From Pomphorhynchus laevis (Eukaryota; Acanthocephala; Palaeacanthocephala; Echinorhynchida; Pomphorhynchidae), in the NCBI GenBank assembly GCA_012934845.2, contig WNNJ02001248.1, positions 62,001 through 126,000 on the forward strand: a stretch of DNA of 64,000 nucleotides. The letters run 5' to 3'. Numbering within the stretch: the stretch's first letter is position 1; each line of letters opens with the position of its first letter. Of the stretch, positions 1 to 10,188 are shown piece by piece. The notes beneath the pieces were generated by a model that did not search any database, had not been told where the DNA came from, and worked only from the letters and a program-made list of their open reading frames with translations. A program made the translations under genes and the position numbers.

Positions 1-2467
1 GGCAGTAATCGATTTTAGGGAAAAGAAGCGATGAAAGAAGAGACATACAAGAACGGAAGTCGATAAGGGGGCGGATACGGCGGATGTCACGAAGAATTAA
101 GTTAGACGAGCGGACCTTGTCACGGACGAAGGGTTTAAGGGAAAGGTGATCATCGAAATGGAAGCCTAAGAAAGTGAGATTGTGGACTACAGGGATGATC
201 GATGAGGCAAAAGATACAATGGGAGGAGATATGCTTGGTTTACGGGGAAGGATCCACATTATTTTGGACTTTTCGGCGTTTAGAACGAGATGGAGATTGG
301 AAAGACGCTTGTAGATAGAAGAGAGACAGTTGAAGGTAGAAATGGCGATATCGTGTATGCGACGTGCGGGTGCATGAGCATAGATTAGAATGTCATCGGC
401 GTATTGCATGACGTTAAAGGAGTAAGGTTTGATAAATGGAGAGAGATCGCCAAGCAAAAGAGAGAAAAGCAGGGGACCTAGGACTGAACCTTGTGGAACC
501 CCGCAAAAAATAGGGATGGGAGGGGAGGATGATGAATTAGAACAGACGCGAAAGGAACGGTCGGATAGATATGAGGCGAACCAAGCTACGGAGGAGGAAG
601 AAAAGCCGTAATCATAACGAAGGTGAGAAAGGAGGACGGAGTGGTCGACAATGTCGAATGCGGAGGAGAGGTCCAGGGAGATGAGAACACTATATAGAGC
701 CTTGTCTCGAGAAATGAGTAAGTCGTTGTACACTTTTATGCATGCGATTTCTGTCGAGTGATTAGAGCGGAAAGCGGATTGGAAAGGAGGGTACAGATTG
801 GATGAGGAAAGATAAGCGTTGATTTGTATTAAGATGAGGCGTTCTAAGAGCTTAGAAAGAGTAGGGAGTAGTGAAATGGGGCGATAGCTAGAAGGAAGGG
901 AGGGGTCGAGCGATTGTTTCTTAAGGAGGGGACGAACGATTGCGGATTTCCAGTGTGAAGGGAAGATACGACTGCGGATGGACGAGTTAAACAAGGTTGT
1001 GAGAAATGGGGATATCGATGAGCATATAGATTTTAATATGTGGGTAGGCAGGGGATCGGCAGGTGAGGTTTTGTTGGGCAAGGACATGAGGACAGATGAT
1101 ACTTCTGTAGGTGATACAGGGAGAAGATGAAAGAGTTCGGGAAGGATGAGAGTAGACTGGGCAGAGTGGGATAGGATGGAGACCGGGGTGTGAGAGAGCA
1201 GCGTGGATACTTTAGTCTGGAGAAATGACGAATAATCATTAGCATTGATGTTGCAAGGCGTAGAGGAACGAGCCAGGATTGAGTTAAAAGTATGCCAGAG
1301 AGTCTTAGAGTTGAATGAAGTGATTATTTTATGCTGCCAGAAGGAGTTGCATTTGGTACGTAGTAGGTTGAGATGAGACCGGCGAAGAGCAAGATAGGAA
1401 TCACGGAAAGACGGAGTGATCGAGCGGAAATCGCGTCTGAGAGAGCGGTGATAGACTCGAAAAGCATGGCGGAGTCGACGCTTTGAGAGTAGGCATTGGA
1501 TGTCAAACCATGGGGCACGGTGCAAGCGACGGTGTGGGTGAGACTTGAAGGGCAAGAGAATATCGAGAGTGGATGTGAGTTCAGAGTCGAAAAGAAAGGC
1601 GAGATCGTGAGGAGATGAATATGTTATTGTGGGTAATGATAGAGACGATTTGAGTAAGGCAGAGCGGAGAAGGGAAAGGTCAAGATTTCTCCAAGGGCGA
1701 CGTAGGATTGTAGGTGTGTGAGGAGGGGTGTGGTTGCGAGCGAGATCAAGGGTGATAAGAAAGTGATCGGATAGACCAGGATCAGAGATGGACAGTGAGG
1801 TGTGGGCAGCAAAATGATCGGGGACAGCGATGATGTCGAGTGCCCCGCCAAGTATATGTGTGGGGGCAGTGGAGATTAGTTTGTAATTGTAGTTGGATAG
1901 AATGTTGATGAAGCGGATGGAATCTGTGGAAGAGGGGCGGTCTAGGCGGATATTGAAGTCGCCTAGAACGAGTGAAGGGATTGAGGACAAAGAACAATGA
2001 GAAAGGAGGTCAGCGAGTTCGGTAAAAAATAAGGCTGTAGGAGCTGATGAACCAGGACGGTATACAATGGCGAGATCTAGAGTGATCGGGTTAGAATAAC
2101 GACAAGTGAGCAATTCAAAAGAGCAAGGACTGAAAGGGGGATTGATTTTGCGAAGAGACGCTGGGTGACGCGCGAATGCGACGATGCCGCCATGATTAGA
2201 GGATTTAGAAGGGCATGAGCTGAGGGGGCGGGCGGATTCGACTAGGGAGCAACCGGCAGAGAGCAGACGGCGAATGGAAAGGTCGTCGGAATCTGAGTGC
2301 CTGGATTCGGTGAGGCAGAAGAGATCGATGGATTGCTTGGTGAATAGGTTGAGGATAAGATCGGATTTATTGAGAATAGATCTAGTGTTGAGGAGACCGA
2401 GGCGGAAACCGTGTGCTGTGGCGAAAGAGACTAGTGGAGAAGACACATAGGAGAGATGGAGCGCCAT
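1..2467 (-). CDS. F1 ORF2: AP-endonuclease plus reverse transcriptase, partial
   Basis: The frame opens at the ATG complementary to 2465-2467 and stays open to the left edge, about 822 codons, so the C-terminus is outside the window. ORF2 proteins nick the target DNA and prime reverse transcription from the nick. The endonuclease shows the N-terminal LNTRSI strand, a TES catalytic-Glu segment, a GD(L/F)N-type motif and a final SDHF. The RT has a PLLKK...[17 protein letters not shown] fingers segment, SAFDIV, and YADD. The start overlaps the ORF1 tail in another frame, as in copy 3. The G-run near 2224 keeps the frame that copy 3 lost by one base. A W-to-R change in the TESWHSD segment may hurt the nuclease. 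This is the best-preserved F1 ORF2 in the window. Confidence 0.85.
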   Translation of the reverse strand, partial: MALHLSYVSSPLVSFATAHGFRLGLLNTRSILNKSDLILNLFTKQSIDLFCLTESRHSDSDDLSIRRLLSAGCSLVESARPLSSCPSKSSNHGGIVAFARHPASLRKINPPFSPCSFELLTCRYSNPITLDLAIVYRPGSSAPTALFFTELADLLSHCSLSSIPSLVLGDFNIRLDRPSSTDSIRFINILSNYNYKLISTAPTHILGGALDIIAVPDHFAAHTSLSISDPGLSDHFLITLDLARNHTPPHTPTILRRPWRNLDLSLLRSALLKSSLSLPTITYSSPHDLAFLFDSELTSTLDILLPFKSHPHRRLHRAPWFDIQCLLSKRRLRHAFRVYHRSLRRDFRSITPSFRDSYLALRRSHLNLLRTKCNSFWQHKIITSFNSKTLWHTFNSILARSSTPCNINANDYSSFLQTKVSTLLSHTPVSILSHSAQSTLILPELFHLLPVSPTEVSSVLMSLPNKTSPADPLPTHILKSICSSISPFLTTLFNSSIRSRIFPSHWKSAIVRPLLKKQSLDPSLPSSYRPISLLPTLSKLLERLILIQINAYLSSSNLYPPFQSAFRSNHSTEIACIKVYNDLLISRDKALYSVLISLDLSSAFDIVDHSVLLSHLRYDYGFSSSSVAWFASYLSDRSFRVCSNSSSSPPIPIFCGVPQGSVLGPLLFSLLLGDLSPFIKPYSFNVMQYADDILIYAHAPARRIHDIAISTFNCLSSIYKRLSNLHLVLNAEKSKIMWILPRKPSISPPIVSFASSIIPVVHNLTFLGFHFDDHLSLKPFVRDKVRSSNLILRDIRRIRPLIDFRSCMSLLSSLLFPKIDYC

Positions 2468-3828
2468 CGAATTTTTGGACGGGTGTGGACAATTTGAAAA
2501 TTTCCGTCTATGTTTCGGATGGCGAGTGAAGTTTCGCCGTTTTCCTCGCGACGACGTTTTTCGATGCGGGCTGAAGAGATTTGAGCGATTTCGGAAGGGG
2601 CGCGATCGGGGAAAATTCGAGTGGTTGAAGATGACATGAGTTTGAATCGTTGAGAGAGGACAGAAGACGCGTGAGAGCGATGCTTGAAAACAATTTTTAG
2701 GAGAGGGGGCTGGGAAGGATTAGATTGAGAAGATTTGTTTAGACGGATGAATGCGACAGGAGAAATGTCCTTGAAAAAGGATGGTTTATCCGCAGGAACA
2801 ATAGACGAGAGGATGGATCTGAAGGCGGAAACATCGTGGTCCAGACGTGCTTGTGGAGATAAGGAGTTAGAAGGCGTGATATTAGTAACAATGACGCAAC
2901 GATCGCGAGAAGCAAAGCGCTTCCGTAAAGGAGGACGACTGACGTGAGTAGGTGAGATCACGATAGAAGAGCTGGCAGTTGATGATTTGGAGGGATTTGG
3001 TTTGACGACGGGAGACATAGAGGATAATGATAATAAAGCGGGTGGCAAGCGATGTGAGGAAAGGTTATGAGTGGAAGGATAGTGGAGGCTGGTGGAGGTG
3101 ATTTTAATTGATGGATGCAAGGTATTGAGAAACGAGACAGGAAGGACGGGACGTGGGGTGTCGGGGAGTGATCATACATTAGTTGTAACAATTTGCGTCT
3201 CCGTCACTGTATCGGTAGATTTATCATAAACTTGACAAAATCCATCTTGCTGCGATACAATTTGCGGCTCCTTCAGATTATCTGATAATGGATTATCTGA
3301 TGATGACGTAGAAACGCGATGAGGGGTAGAAATGTAAGGTGATTTATCTGATACGACAAAAGAAATACTGGGTTGCAAATGGTCAATGACAGTAACATCA
3401 GAAGATTGAGCTGATTGATTGGGCAAAATTGAAGGATGTATAGTAATACCTGTAGAAGAGATGGGAGATTTGGCATTCTTAGAGGCAATCGAATGCGGGA
3501 GAATTGGGCATCGAGGTTGAGACTTATTACAATACGAAGAGGCATGTGTGGACATCGCTGCATTGCCAGATAGTTTCAATATATTTGTCTTGAGACTCTC
3601 TATTTCACTCTTCATCGTATTTATCATCTTAGCCGAACAGTAGCCACAGTAGAATTCGTTGTCTGCAAGGCAAGATGCCTGGGATTCTGAAGTCCAAATA
3701 CTTACCCTCGTGTGACAATCATTGTTTGAGCAAAGGACTTGTTGTTCAGATCCATTGGAAACATCTCTAACATCGGTGTTGGACGCAACATGGTTGGGAA
3801 CTTGAGACTTTTGTTTTTTCCGACCCAT
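2431..3828 (-). pseudogene. F1 ORF1 (zinc-finger RNA-binding protein) with one nonsense codon
   Basis: This is the same protein as the intact 465-residue ORF1 of copy 3. Cys pairs C33-x4-C38 and C61-x2-C64 form a PHD-like finger, followed by a short helical stretch, a Ser/Pro-rich linker and a conserved C-terminal domain ending near WRSI. Copy 1 carries TGA at 3172-3174 where copy 3 reads TGT (Cys), which cuts the protein in two, about 218 and 229 residues. ORF1 proteins of CR1-like LINEs bind the element RNA. That this family does so is inferred from its position and finger. Confidence 0.85.
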
Positions 3829-3838
3829 TTGTATATAG

Positions 3839-4037
3839 TCGTTTGATTCGTGATTTTATTCTCCTCGTTGTATGTATATTAGATTGTATGTTATTTATTG
3901 TAGATGACGGGAGATTGTATGTTATTTATTTTAGATGACGGCAGATGACGGGAGTCTGTTCCAACTGTTTATTACTCGATCTTGTGTATATTAATCTTGT
4001 AATTTGTGTGTGTTTAAGCTGTTAAAATTTTTTTGTT
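3839..4037 (-). other. F1 5' UTR and junction with F3
   Basis: Contains the F1 5' terminal segment with TGTATGTATATTAGAT near 3869-3885, and two direct repeats of a unit ending in TAGATGACGG (about 3886-3945). The rest, up to the truncated F3 edge at 4038, shows no gene. Confidence 0.55.
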
Positions 4038-5830
4038 CTAAAAGTGAAGTCCTATAAGTTTGCCAATAAGTATATTATGATTGATTGTATCGAAAGCACG
4101 CGTGAAGTCCACGAATACCACGTCGGTGTCGACACCTGCATCAAAAGCACTGGACCAATCATCTATAGCAATTAGAAGATTTGAGCATGTTGATCTACTC
4201 GAACGAAATCCATGTTGGGCAGGATGTAAAAGGTTATTTATCGAAATATGGCGGTTGATGGGTAACAAAATCAAACGCTCTAGTACTTTACAGCAAATAC
4301 ATGTCAAACTAACTGGTCTAAAATTGCTGGCGCATGACCTATCACCATTTTTATATACAGGGCAATCTATCGATTTTAGCCAGTCGAGGGGAATCTTTGA
4401 TTTGCATAAGGAAAATATGAATATTCGATGTAGTGGACCGCAAATGCGGGATGCTAATTCTCTAAGTAGGATGTAGGATGGATGGCAATACGTCAGGTCC
4501 AGCAGAATGACACCGTTTTAATCGTCGAAGTTGCTCATATACATGAGCGATAGAAATATGGGACGTCAAGTTAGATGATTTATTATTATGATGAAAAGTG
4601 CCGTGTACAGTAACTGATTCATCTATTCTAGGAAAGAATGTCTCTACAAATGTATTAGCGACCATATAATCGTCGACAACTACTTTATTTTTCACACGTA
4701 ACGGAAAACATTTGCATCTCGACTGATTTTTGGATGCACAATATTTGAAAAATAAACTCGGCTCATACTTGATATTATGAACGAGTGATTTCTCAAAGTA
4801 GAGTTTCTTAGATCTTTTAAGTGCCGTAAATCTGTTTCTTGCGTTTCGATATAATTGATATTCTCTTTTAGATTGACGATATCGACGATAAAGGATCTTA
4901 CACTCCTTAAGAAGATTTCCTAACTCTACGTCAAACCACGGCTTATTGTATTTACGGGAGCGTGAAGCACGTAAAGGCGCATATCTGTCTAGAAGAGAAG
5001 CAAGAGTATCTCAAAAAGCCTCCATGCACATTCCAATCCGACCGCAAATGGGTCAAGCCAAACAACGCGATCAAGGTGCCTACCGATTGCGTTATAATCG
5101 GCCTTGAAAACGTTAAGCTCTATGCGATAAGTGTTTATGAAAGACAGAACGAACAGAAAGCGAATTAACATACTGCAATGGTCACTATTCCCTATAGCTT
5201 GTATGTAGTCAATATTTATCGGTAGATCATGGTTAGACTAACATAAATCTAATAGACTTCTAGAAGAACCTCTGAAACGAGTGTCTTGATTTACGTACTG
5301 AAAGTAATTCAGCTCGTTTAAAAAATCGAGTAGTTCAGAAGATTCTCAATCACAGCCGCTCAAACGGGAAAAAGTAGACCAGTCTATACGTGGCATAATA
5401 AAGTCCCCAAGTAAGATTAAGTTTTCGTAAGAGGCAAACCGTTCTAAATCTTTCCGGAGGCGTTTGGTGGATGCCATAGGACTTCTGTACACAAATCCAA
5501 TGACAACAGAGGAATCAGGGCTTTCGAAACGACATCATAGGGATTGGTAACTAATCTCCTCATTATCGTGTTATAGGACACTGGATGTAATACTATCTCG
5601 CGCGTATATGACTACACCGCCACCTCTGACATTAACACGATTACAACGGTATGAGCTGTAACCGGGAATTGCAATTTCTGAGTCATCAATGTTAGAATTC
5701 AACCAATATTCACTGAATGCCAGGATACTAGCATTACTCTCTTCAGCAAGTAGCGAAACCTCTACCATTTTTGGGAGGATACTCTGAAGATTAGAATATA
5801 ACACATAAATTTTTCACAAAAATATCTGGT
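4038..5830 (-). pseudogene. F3 ORF2 remnant: endonuclease and N-terminal RT
   Basis: Translated on the minus strand in several frames. 5571-5804 gives the start of the endonuclease (LYSNLQS, SILAFSEYWLNS, RGGGVVIYARDS). 4989-5400 covers its later part, ending with the SDHCSMLIRF region. 4462-4695 and 4038-4307 give the fingers and palm of the RT (PAQHGFRSSRSTCSNLL, VDFTRAFDTINHN). It is broken by frameshifts and stops and ends before the YADD motif. The plus-strand copy at 40601-42646 matches closely along its length. Confidence 0.8.
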
Positions 5831-6291
5831 ATTTTGGTTACATTTGGACTTTCGTTATTCCTTTGATAGGTGCGACGCAGCTCGATAGGTCGAATGCATG
5901 TTAAATTTTGTCGTGTGAGGGTAACATTGTCCAAAACACACGAGGGCGGCGTCGCACTACTTGAAAATTTTGAATCCTAAGATTTCGCTCCCCACTGTTG
6001 AGTCTTTTTTGAAGCTCAATCTTAGCCAGCTTTAACTTTTCTCTATCTGACGGGTCTAAGTCTCTAAGTAATCTAATGCCAGTACCACTCAGTCTATAAG
6101 GTTTTCTTAATAAAACATTAACGTACTCTTTGTCACTGAATACTATTTTTAATAAGCGAAGTTTCAGATTTGCCCATGCGAAAGAGGGAAACTATTTTCA
6201 AAGATGTTATAAATTGCGAATCACAATAAGATAATACACGTCCCAATATGGACCTAACTTTATCGAGGTTATCATTCAACCTATGTTGATT

Positions 6292-6590
6292 AAGGAGAGT
6301 TAGACCATACCGCGTGAATTTCTTGTAAGACATGTAAGCCAGACGCGAAAGAATGACGAATGCCGTTTCGTCATCACAATGACTCATCAGTGCCAGATCC
6401 CTCCCACTACTGGATGCAGAGGAGGACTGGCAGACGGCAATCAATGAATGAATCAATGTGAATGATGTACTAGAAAATTTTCTAGTAACATCATAGAGTA
6501 CTAAATCAGTACTACAGCTTCACCAAAAAGGATCATTAGCAAAAGCACTGGCAAATGCCAGCGCAGGTGGCAATCAACAGTATGTTGATT
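6292..6590 (-). mobile_element. 289-bp hammerhead-bearing SINE-like insertion with one target repeat
   Basis: The 10-bp direct repeat TATGTTGATT lies at 6282-6291 and 6581-6590, exactly where F3 ORF1 is interrupted. The insert has no coding capacity of its own. On the minus strand it holds a complete hammerhead ribozyme (6361-6439), a 20-bp perfect palindrome (6468-6487) and a small CTGGCA/TGCCAG hairpin near 6548-6561. A degenerate relative lies at 55085-55175. It is non-autonomous, and the machinery that moved it is unknown. Confidence 0.75.
6361..6439 (-). ncRNA. Hammerhead self-cleaving ribozyme, helix III open (type III)
   Basis: Read on the minus strand from 6439. Helix III 5' strand TGCCGT is followed by C, giving the GUC cleavage triplet (cut between 6433 and 6432). 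Helix I starts TGCCAG and closes with CTGGCA; a second segment TCCTCC/GGAGGG extends it. The core CTGATGA is complementary to 6384-6390. Helix II is GTCAT/ATGAC with a four-base loop. GAAA is complementary to 6366-6369, and the helix III 3' strand is CGGCA (6361-6365). Every invariant core base is present and all three helices pair. Hammerheads are known in animal and plant retroelements and process tandem or multimeric transcripts. Activity here is inferred from the fold. Confidence 0.88.
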
Positions 6591-7690
6591 GTTTATTGCT
6601 GACGACTCAACAATATTTGCCATTATTATAGCTCTATCTCGTGGAATCAACGATCGCTTTCGGGACCAATATAAATGTACATTTGTATTACGATAGTTCA
6701 CTTTAACGGGTTTGTCCAGGGAGGTGTATTGATTATTACTACTATCATCTGTACAATTTCGCTCGTTGCTCTCCTCTATAAATGACCTAGATATGATGTC
6801 ATCCCCACTTTGAGCATTGGACTCTGGTTCGAGTCCTATCGATAACGACTTGACAACTGATGCTGAAACATCCACCGGAAATTGTAAAAGCTGGTTATCT
6901 TTAGGTGTCCTATGTAGAATTTGTTCTACACAATTTCCCTCGTCGGTTTTATCTTCTGCACAATTTCCCATATCATTCAATTTACAGTGATTAATTACCG
7001 ACGACGACTCAAAAATGTTAGACAATAAAATATCATTGTAATCAATGCAAAGAGTTGATTGCTGCCTATTATCATGACCGTCATTATTATGTTGTATTGG
7101 CGAGATAGTTGTATCATTATTGGAAGAATATTTATGTGTGCAGGCTTGGCTGTTTTTAGTTTTTTGAATCAAGGCACGTAGAGAGTCCAGTGCAGCTGAC
7201 GCACAGTAGCTGCATAGCAATGTTTTTATCTTGAGATCGATAAGTTGATTAGTTGTACCGGTTACTGATGTCCAAATATCACATCCTGGTTTGGAACACT
7301 GTACTTGATTTGATACGTAGTTCAAGACTTCGACTGATGACGGCACACGCTTCTTTTTGCCCAATTGGTCGAGTATTAAAGTATCGAAATTATTGCAATT
7401 GTTGAAATTCGTATTAATCGTTGTAAAAATCGTTGAAATTGTTGTAACGCGATTAAATCGTTGTAACGCGATTTGTATTTTCACGCAAGTGTATTTACTT
7501 TAGATTGTAAGATGTTTGTAATCAAGAAAATTTTTACTTCATGATTGGTTTGTCGTAAGTTATGGTGTGATAATTGGAATAACTTGGCATTATGGCGTTG
7601 TCTGTCAATGACAGTTTTATGTTTACCAAATAAAATAAAAAATAAAGTTGACGGTTTGGATCGTGCAAATCGTCTAGACATAAACATTTA

Positions 7691-8235
7691 AAAATGGGTA
7701 CATCAATGTAATAAAGGATTAAACAGTATTCTTCAGTTTAATTATCGGCTTAGGGATACATATATTAAACTCATTGAACATTTCAAGAATATCTAAGTTT
7801 GGGTTTCGAATAACCTTTCGACAAAACGTCATACTGAGTATGCCTGATCCAAGGCGAATCGCATGGTGAGTCTTCCATCAAGAACATTCAACTCTCGTGA
7901 TTTACAAATGTTCAAACCATTGTGTGTTCAGTTATTTACTATATGCATCCTCGTGTGAATATCCACGAACGAATAGGGAGTCAATAAGATTAAAAAGCCT
8001 TTTACGTTAAACAACGAAGCTTGTTAGGTCAATACGTTCATTGCCTTACAATAGAATACTTGATATTCTAAATATATTTGAAGACTAGCCGAAACGTATG
8101 TGTTTAATTTGGATGATTTTGCATGTTCTTATTTTCAATTATGGGAATTCTCTTTTATATTAAGTTACTAGCATGCAACGAAATTAGAGAAGGAGGAAAT
8201 TTAGAGAATTTTAACCTTTAAAACGAAATTAGAGA
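7691..8235. other. No gene recognised; one hammerhead-like remnant
   Basis: AT-rich DNA between F3 and an F2 fragment. A short TTGAAGA...CGAAACG string near 8079-8096 (+) resembles a worn hammerhead core. A 35-residue minus-strand open frame around 7735-7835 has no recognised relative. Confidence 0.4.
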
Positions 8236-8239
8236 AGAA

Positions 8240-8960
8240 GATGTTTTTTGGAAAATTACAGATCGAAAAGTGGATGTTGCTATGTTTGATTTTAGTCGTG
8301 GATTCGACCGTGTTCCCCATAGTAGTATCATTCAAATATTGGTCAGACATGGCATTAATAGCCTACTTGTTGCATAGATTAGTTATTTTCTATATAAGAG
8401 ATATTTCTGATTACTAATTGGTAGTATATTATCCTCACCATGCATAATTGCGTCAGTAGTTCCTCTGTACTAGGACCTTTATTGTTTAATATGTTCATAA
8501 GCAGTCTACTGACTCAACTCCAGTCCTTTTTTAGCTTTTGCTGAAGATATAAAAATATGATGTTGGGTCCTATCTGAAAAAGCCCATATATATCTACTTA
8601 CAGCGGGATATTAATATAGTTCACACGTGAAGTGTTGACATCGGAGTGCTCACACGTACGAAGTGCTCACATATACGGCTCTACAGGTTCTATGTTTCTT
8701 CTTTGTACAGAGTTGGGCTCTGTAGAATTATTTCGACTAATCAAGTTCGTGATCTTGGAATACTGAAAGCTAGAATGGACACTGATAGACGCTGCAGTTC
8801 CGCCTGAAAGATGCTTTATCTGATAAAATCCGTTTTTGTCAGGAACTTCACTACGCTTTGTTCGGCTATACAACGTGCTAGTTCATCCTCACATCGAATA
8901 TGCTATCCATGTGTCGTTACCTTCCACGAGTTCACAAGTTCTAGCGGGAAATGAGTTGAT
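8240..8960 (+). pseudogene. F2-type LINE RT fragment
   Basis: The plus-strand translation gives VDVAMFDFSRGFDRVPHSSI (RT palm) and, further on, FAEDIKI in place of FADD. A stretch near 8730-8930 then matches the F2 ORF2 C-terminal part (NQVRDLGIL, DTERRCSS, HPHIEYAI). Stops and frameshifts interrupt it throughout. It lies opposite in orientation to the main F2 element at 10020-15000. Confidence 0.7.
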
Positions 8961-9009
8961 AATCTGCATATGAGTGATTCGAACGAAGTGTAACGGATGC
9001 TAACGTTGA

Positions 9010-9800
9010 TTTTACGTAAAGACATTGGGTGACGAGCAATGGCAACAATACCGCCATGTTTAGAAGCAGTAGATGTATGAGATGCAATTTAACGAGCTGA
9101 TTCCACTAGAGAACAACCAGATCGACATAGACGAATAGCAAGATCGTCGGAGTCAGAGTGCCAGGATTCGGTAATGCAGAGAATATCGATAGATAATTGA
9201 TCGAAGATATCGATAAGCATACCAGCTTTATGAAGAATGGAGCGAGTGTTGAATAGACTAAGACGAAAAGTATGCTTAGGAGCGAGATCAACTAGTGAAG
9301 AAGACAAGGGTGAGAGACGGGACGCCATCGGATTTTTGGCCTCGTGCGTAGGACGTGAAAATTTCCGTTGATTTTACGGATTGATGGAGATGACTCACCG
9401 TTTGTTTCACGTCGATGTTTCTCAATGTGAGCTTAATTGAGCTGGGCAATATCATAAGGAGTGCGGCCAGGAAAGATATGACAAGTAGATAAAGTGGTAA
9501 GAAGTTTAAAACGTTGGGAGAGTACTGAAGATGCATGTGAACTATGTCGGAAAACGATTTTTAAGAGTGGATGACTGAGATGATTGGATTTAGTAGATTT
9601 GTTTAAACGAATAAATGAACAGGAGCGATATATTTGAAGATGCATGGATTATCATCAGTAAGAATTGTTTCGAGGATATACCTGAAAGCAGATACATCAT
9701 CATCGAGGCGAGATTGTGGAGAAGCAGATTCGAAAAGCTTTAAGTTAGATATGATAATACAACGATAGCGCGGAGGAAAACGATTACGTGGAAATCACTG
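9010..9800 (-). pseudogene. Diverged F1-like fragment spanning the ORF1/ORF2 overlap
   Basis: 9089-9328 encodes the ORF2 start (LFNTRSILHKAG, CITESWHSDSDDLAI) and 9433-9645 the end of ORF1 (HASSVLSQRFKL, GRTPYDIAQ). Both resemble F1 but with many substitutions, so this is an older subfamily. The intact TESWHSD endonuclease segment is notable. Confidence 0.75.
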
Positions 9801-10188
9801 AATATGATAATACAGCAAGGAAACTAACAATGAAAACTGGTACGGATTATGCATTAACCATATTCAATATACGAGCAAAAATGAGTTTGATTTTGGCTTG
9901 TTAGATATCCAGTGTCTGCGTGTACAACGCTCTACTTTCAGCGGTTTCGCTCGAAACTAAATGTGTAGATATACCATTAACCGAAGTGACGGAGCCCATT
10001 TGCGGGTATTCCATTTATGTGTAAAAATAGTTTTATTTTGTAAAAAATCTTATTATAATATACATGACTTTGACTGAAAAGTCCGTTTTGCCCGCTCATC
10101 GTGCATTACAAAACATGAAACAAACATATCAATTACAACCAAACCAAGGATAATAACTTCCAATGTTGCCTTGATCAGCGTGTCTTAT

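Larger units (their letters stand above)
1..3838 (-). mobile_element. F1 LINE copy 1 (CR1/L2-like), 3' end off the left edge
   Basis: This is a non-LTR retrotransposon read on the minus strand, with ORF1 (2431-3828) and ORF2 (from 2467 to beyond position 1). It is nearly identical to F1 copy 3: position 1 matches 57884, and there is only one net base of length difference over the shared stretch. Similarity stops near 3908/61793, where the flanks differ, so the two are separate insertions rather than one duplicated block. ORF1 and ORF2 overlap by about 37 bp. The clade call rests on the ORF1 zinc finger and an APE-type endonuclease followed by RT. Confidence 0.9.
5950..7484 (-). pseudogene. 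F3 ORF1, interrupted by a small insertion
   Basis: The upstream part (6591-7484) encodes a C-x4-C...C-x2-C finger (QCSKPGCDIWTS ... LLCSYC) and a long low-complexity linker up to RDRAIIMANIVESSA. The downstream part (about 5950-6290) continues with RLNDNLDKVRSILGRV and ends like the F1 ORF1 C-terminal domain (GERNLRIQNF). Removing the 6292-6590 segment restores the alignment with F1 ORF1, which fixes the insertion point. There is no clear ATG near the finger, so the start is uncertain. Confidence 0.75.
4038..7690 (-). mobile_element. F3 LINE copy 1 (CR1/L2-like), 3'-truncated
   Basis: A minus-strand LINE homologous to the plus-strand F3 copy at 39600-43413. It retains ORF1 and the endonuclease. 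The RT stops abruptly at 4038 in the middle of the palm, just after AFDTINHNIL, so the 3' third is missing. LINEs normally lose their 5' side, so this 3' loss suggests deletion or recombination. A 289-bp element is inserted in ORF1 (6292-6580). Confidence 0.85.

Noticed and set aside
429-611. Plus-strand open frames over F1 copies (429-611, 17358-17540, 58312-58494, 2735-2947 and similar)
   Set aside because: They are antisense shadows of F1 ORF1/ORF2, repeated only because the LINE is repeated.
3294-3320. CTGATGATGACGTAGAAACG string that looks like a hammerhead core
   Set aside because: It lies inside F1 ORF1 coding sequence, has no credible helix II or helix I/III partners, and is conserved as codons in copy 3.
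7735-7950. Possible host exon (FCRKVIRNPNLDILEMFNEF) on the minus strand
   Set aside because: Too short, no splice sites that join it to anything recognisable, and no known relative.
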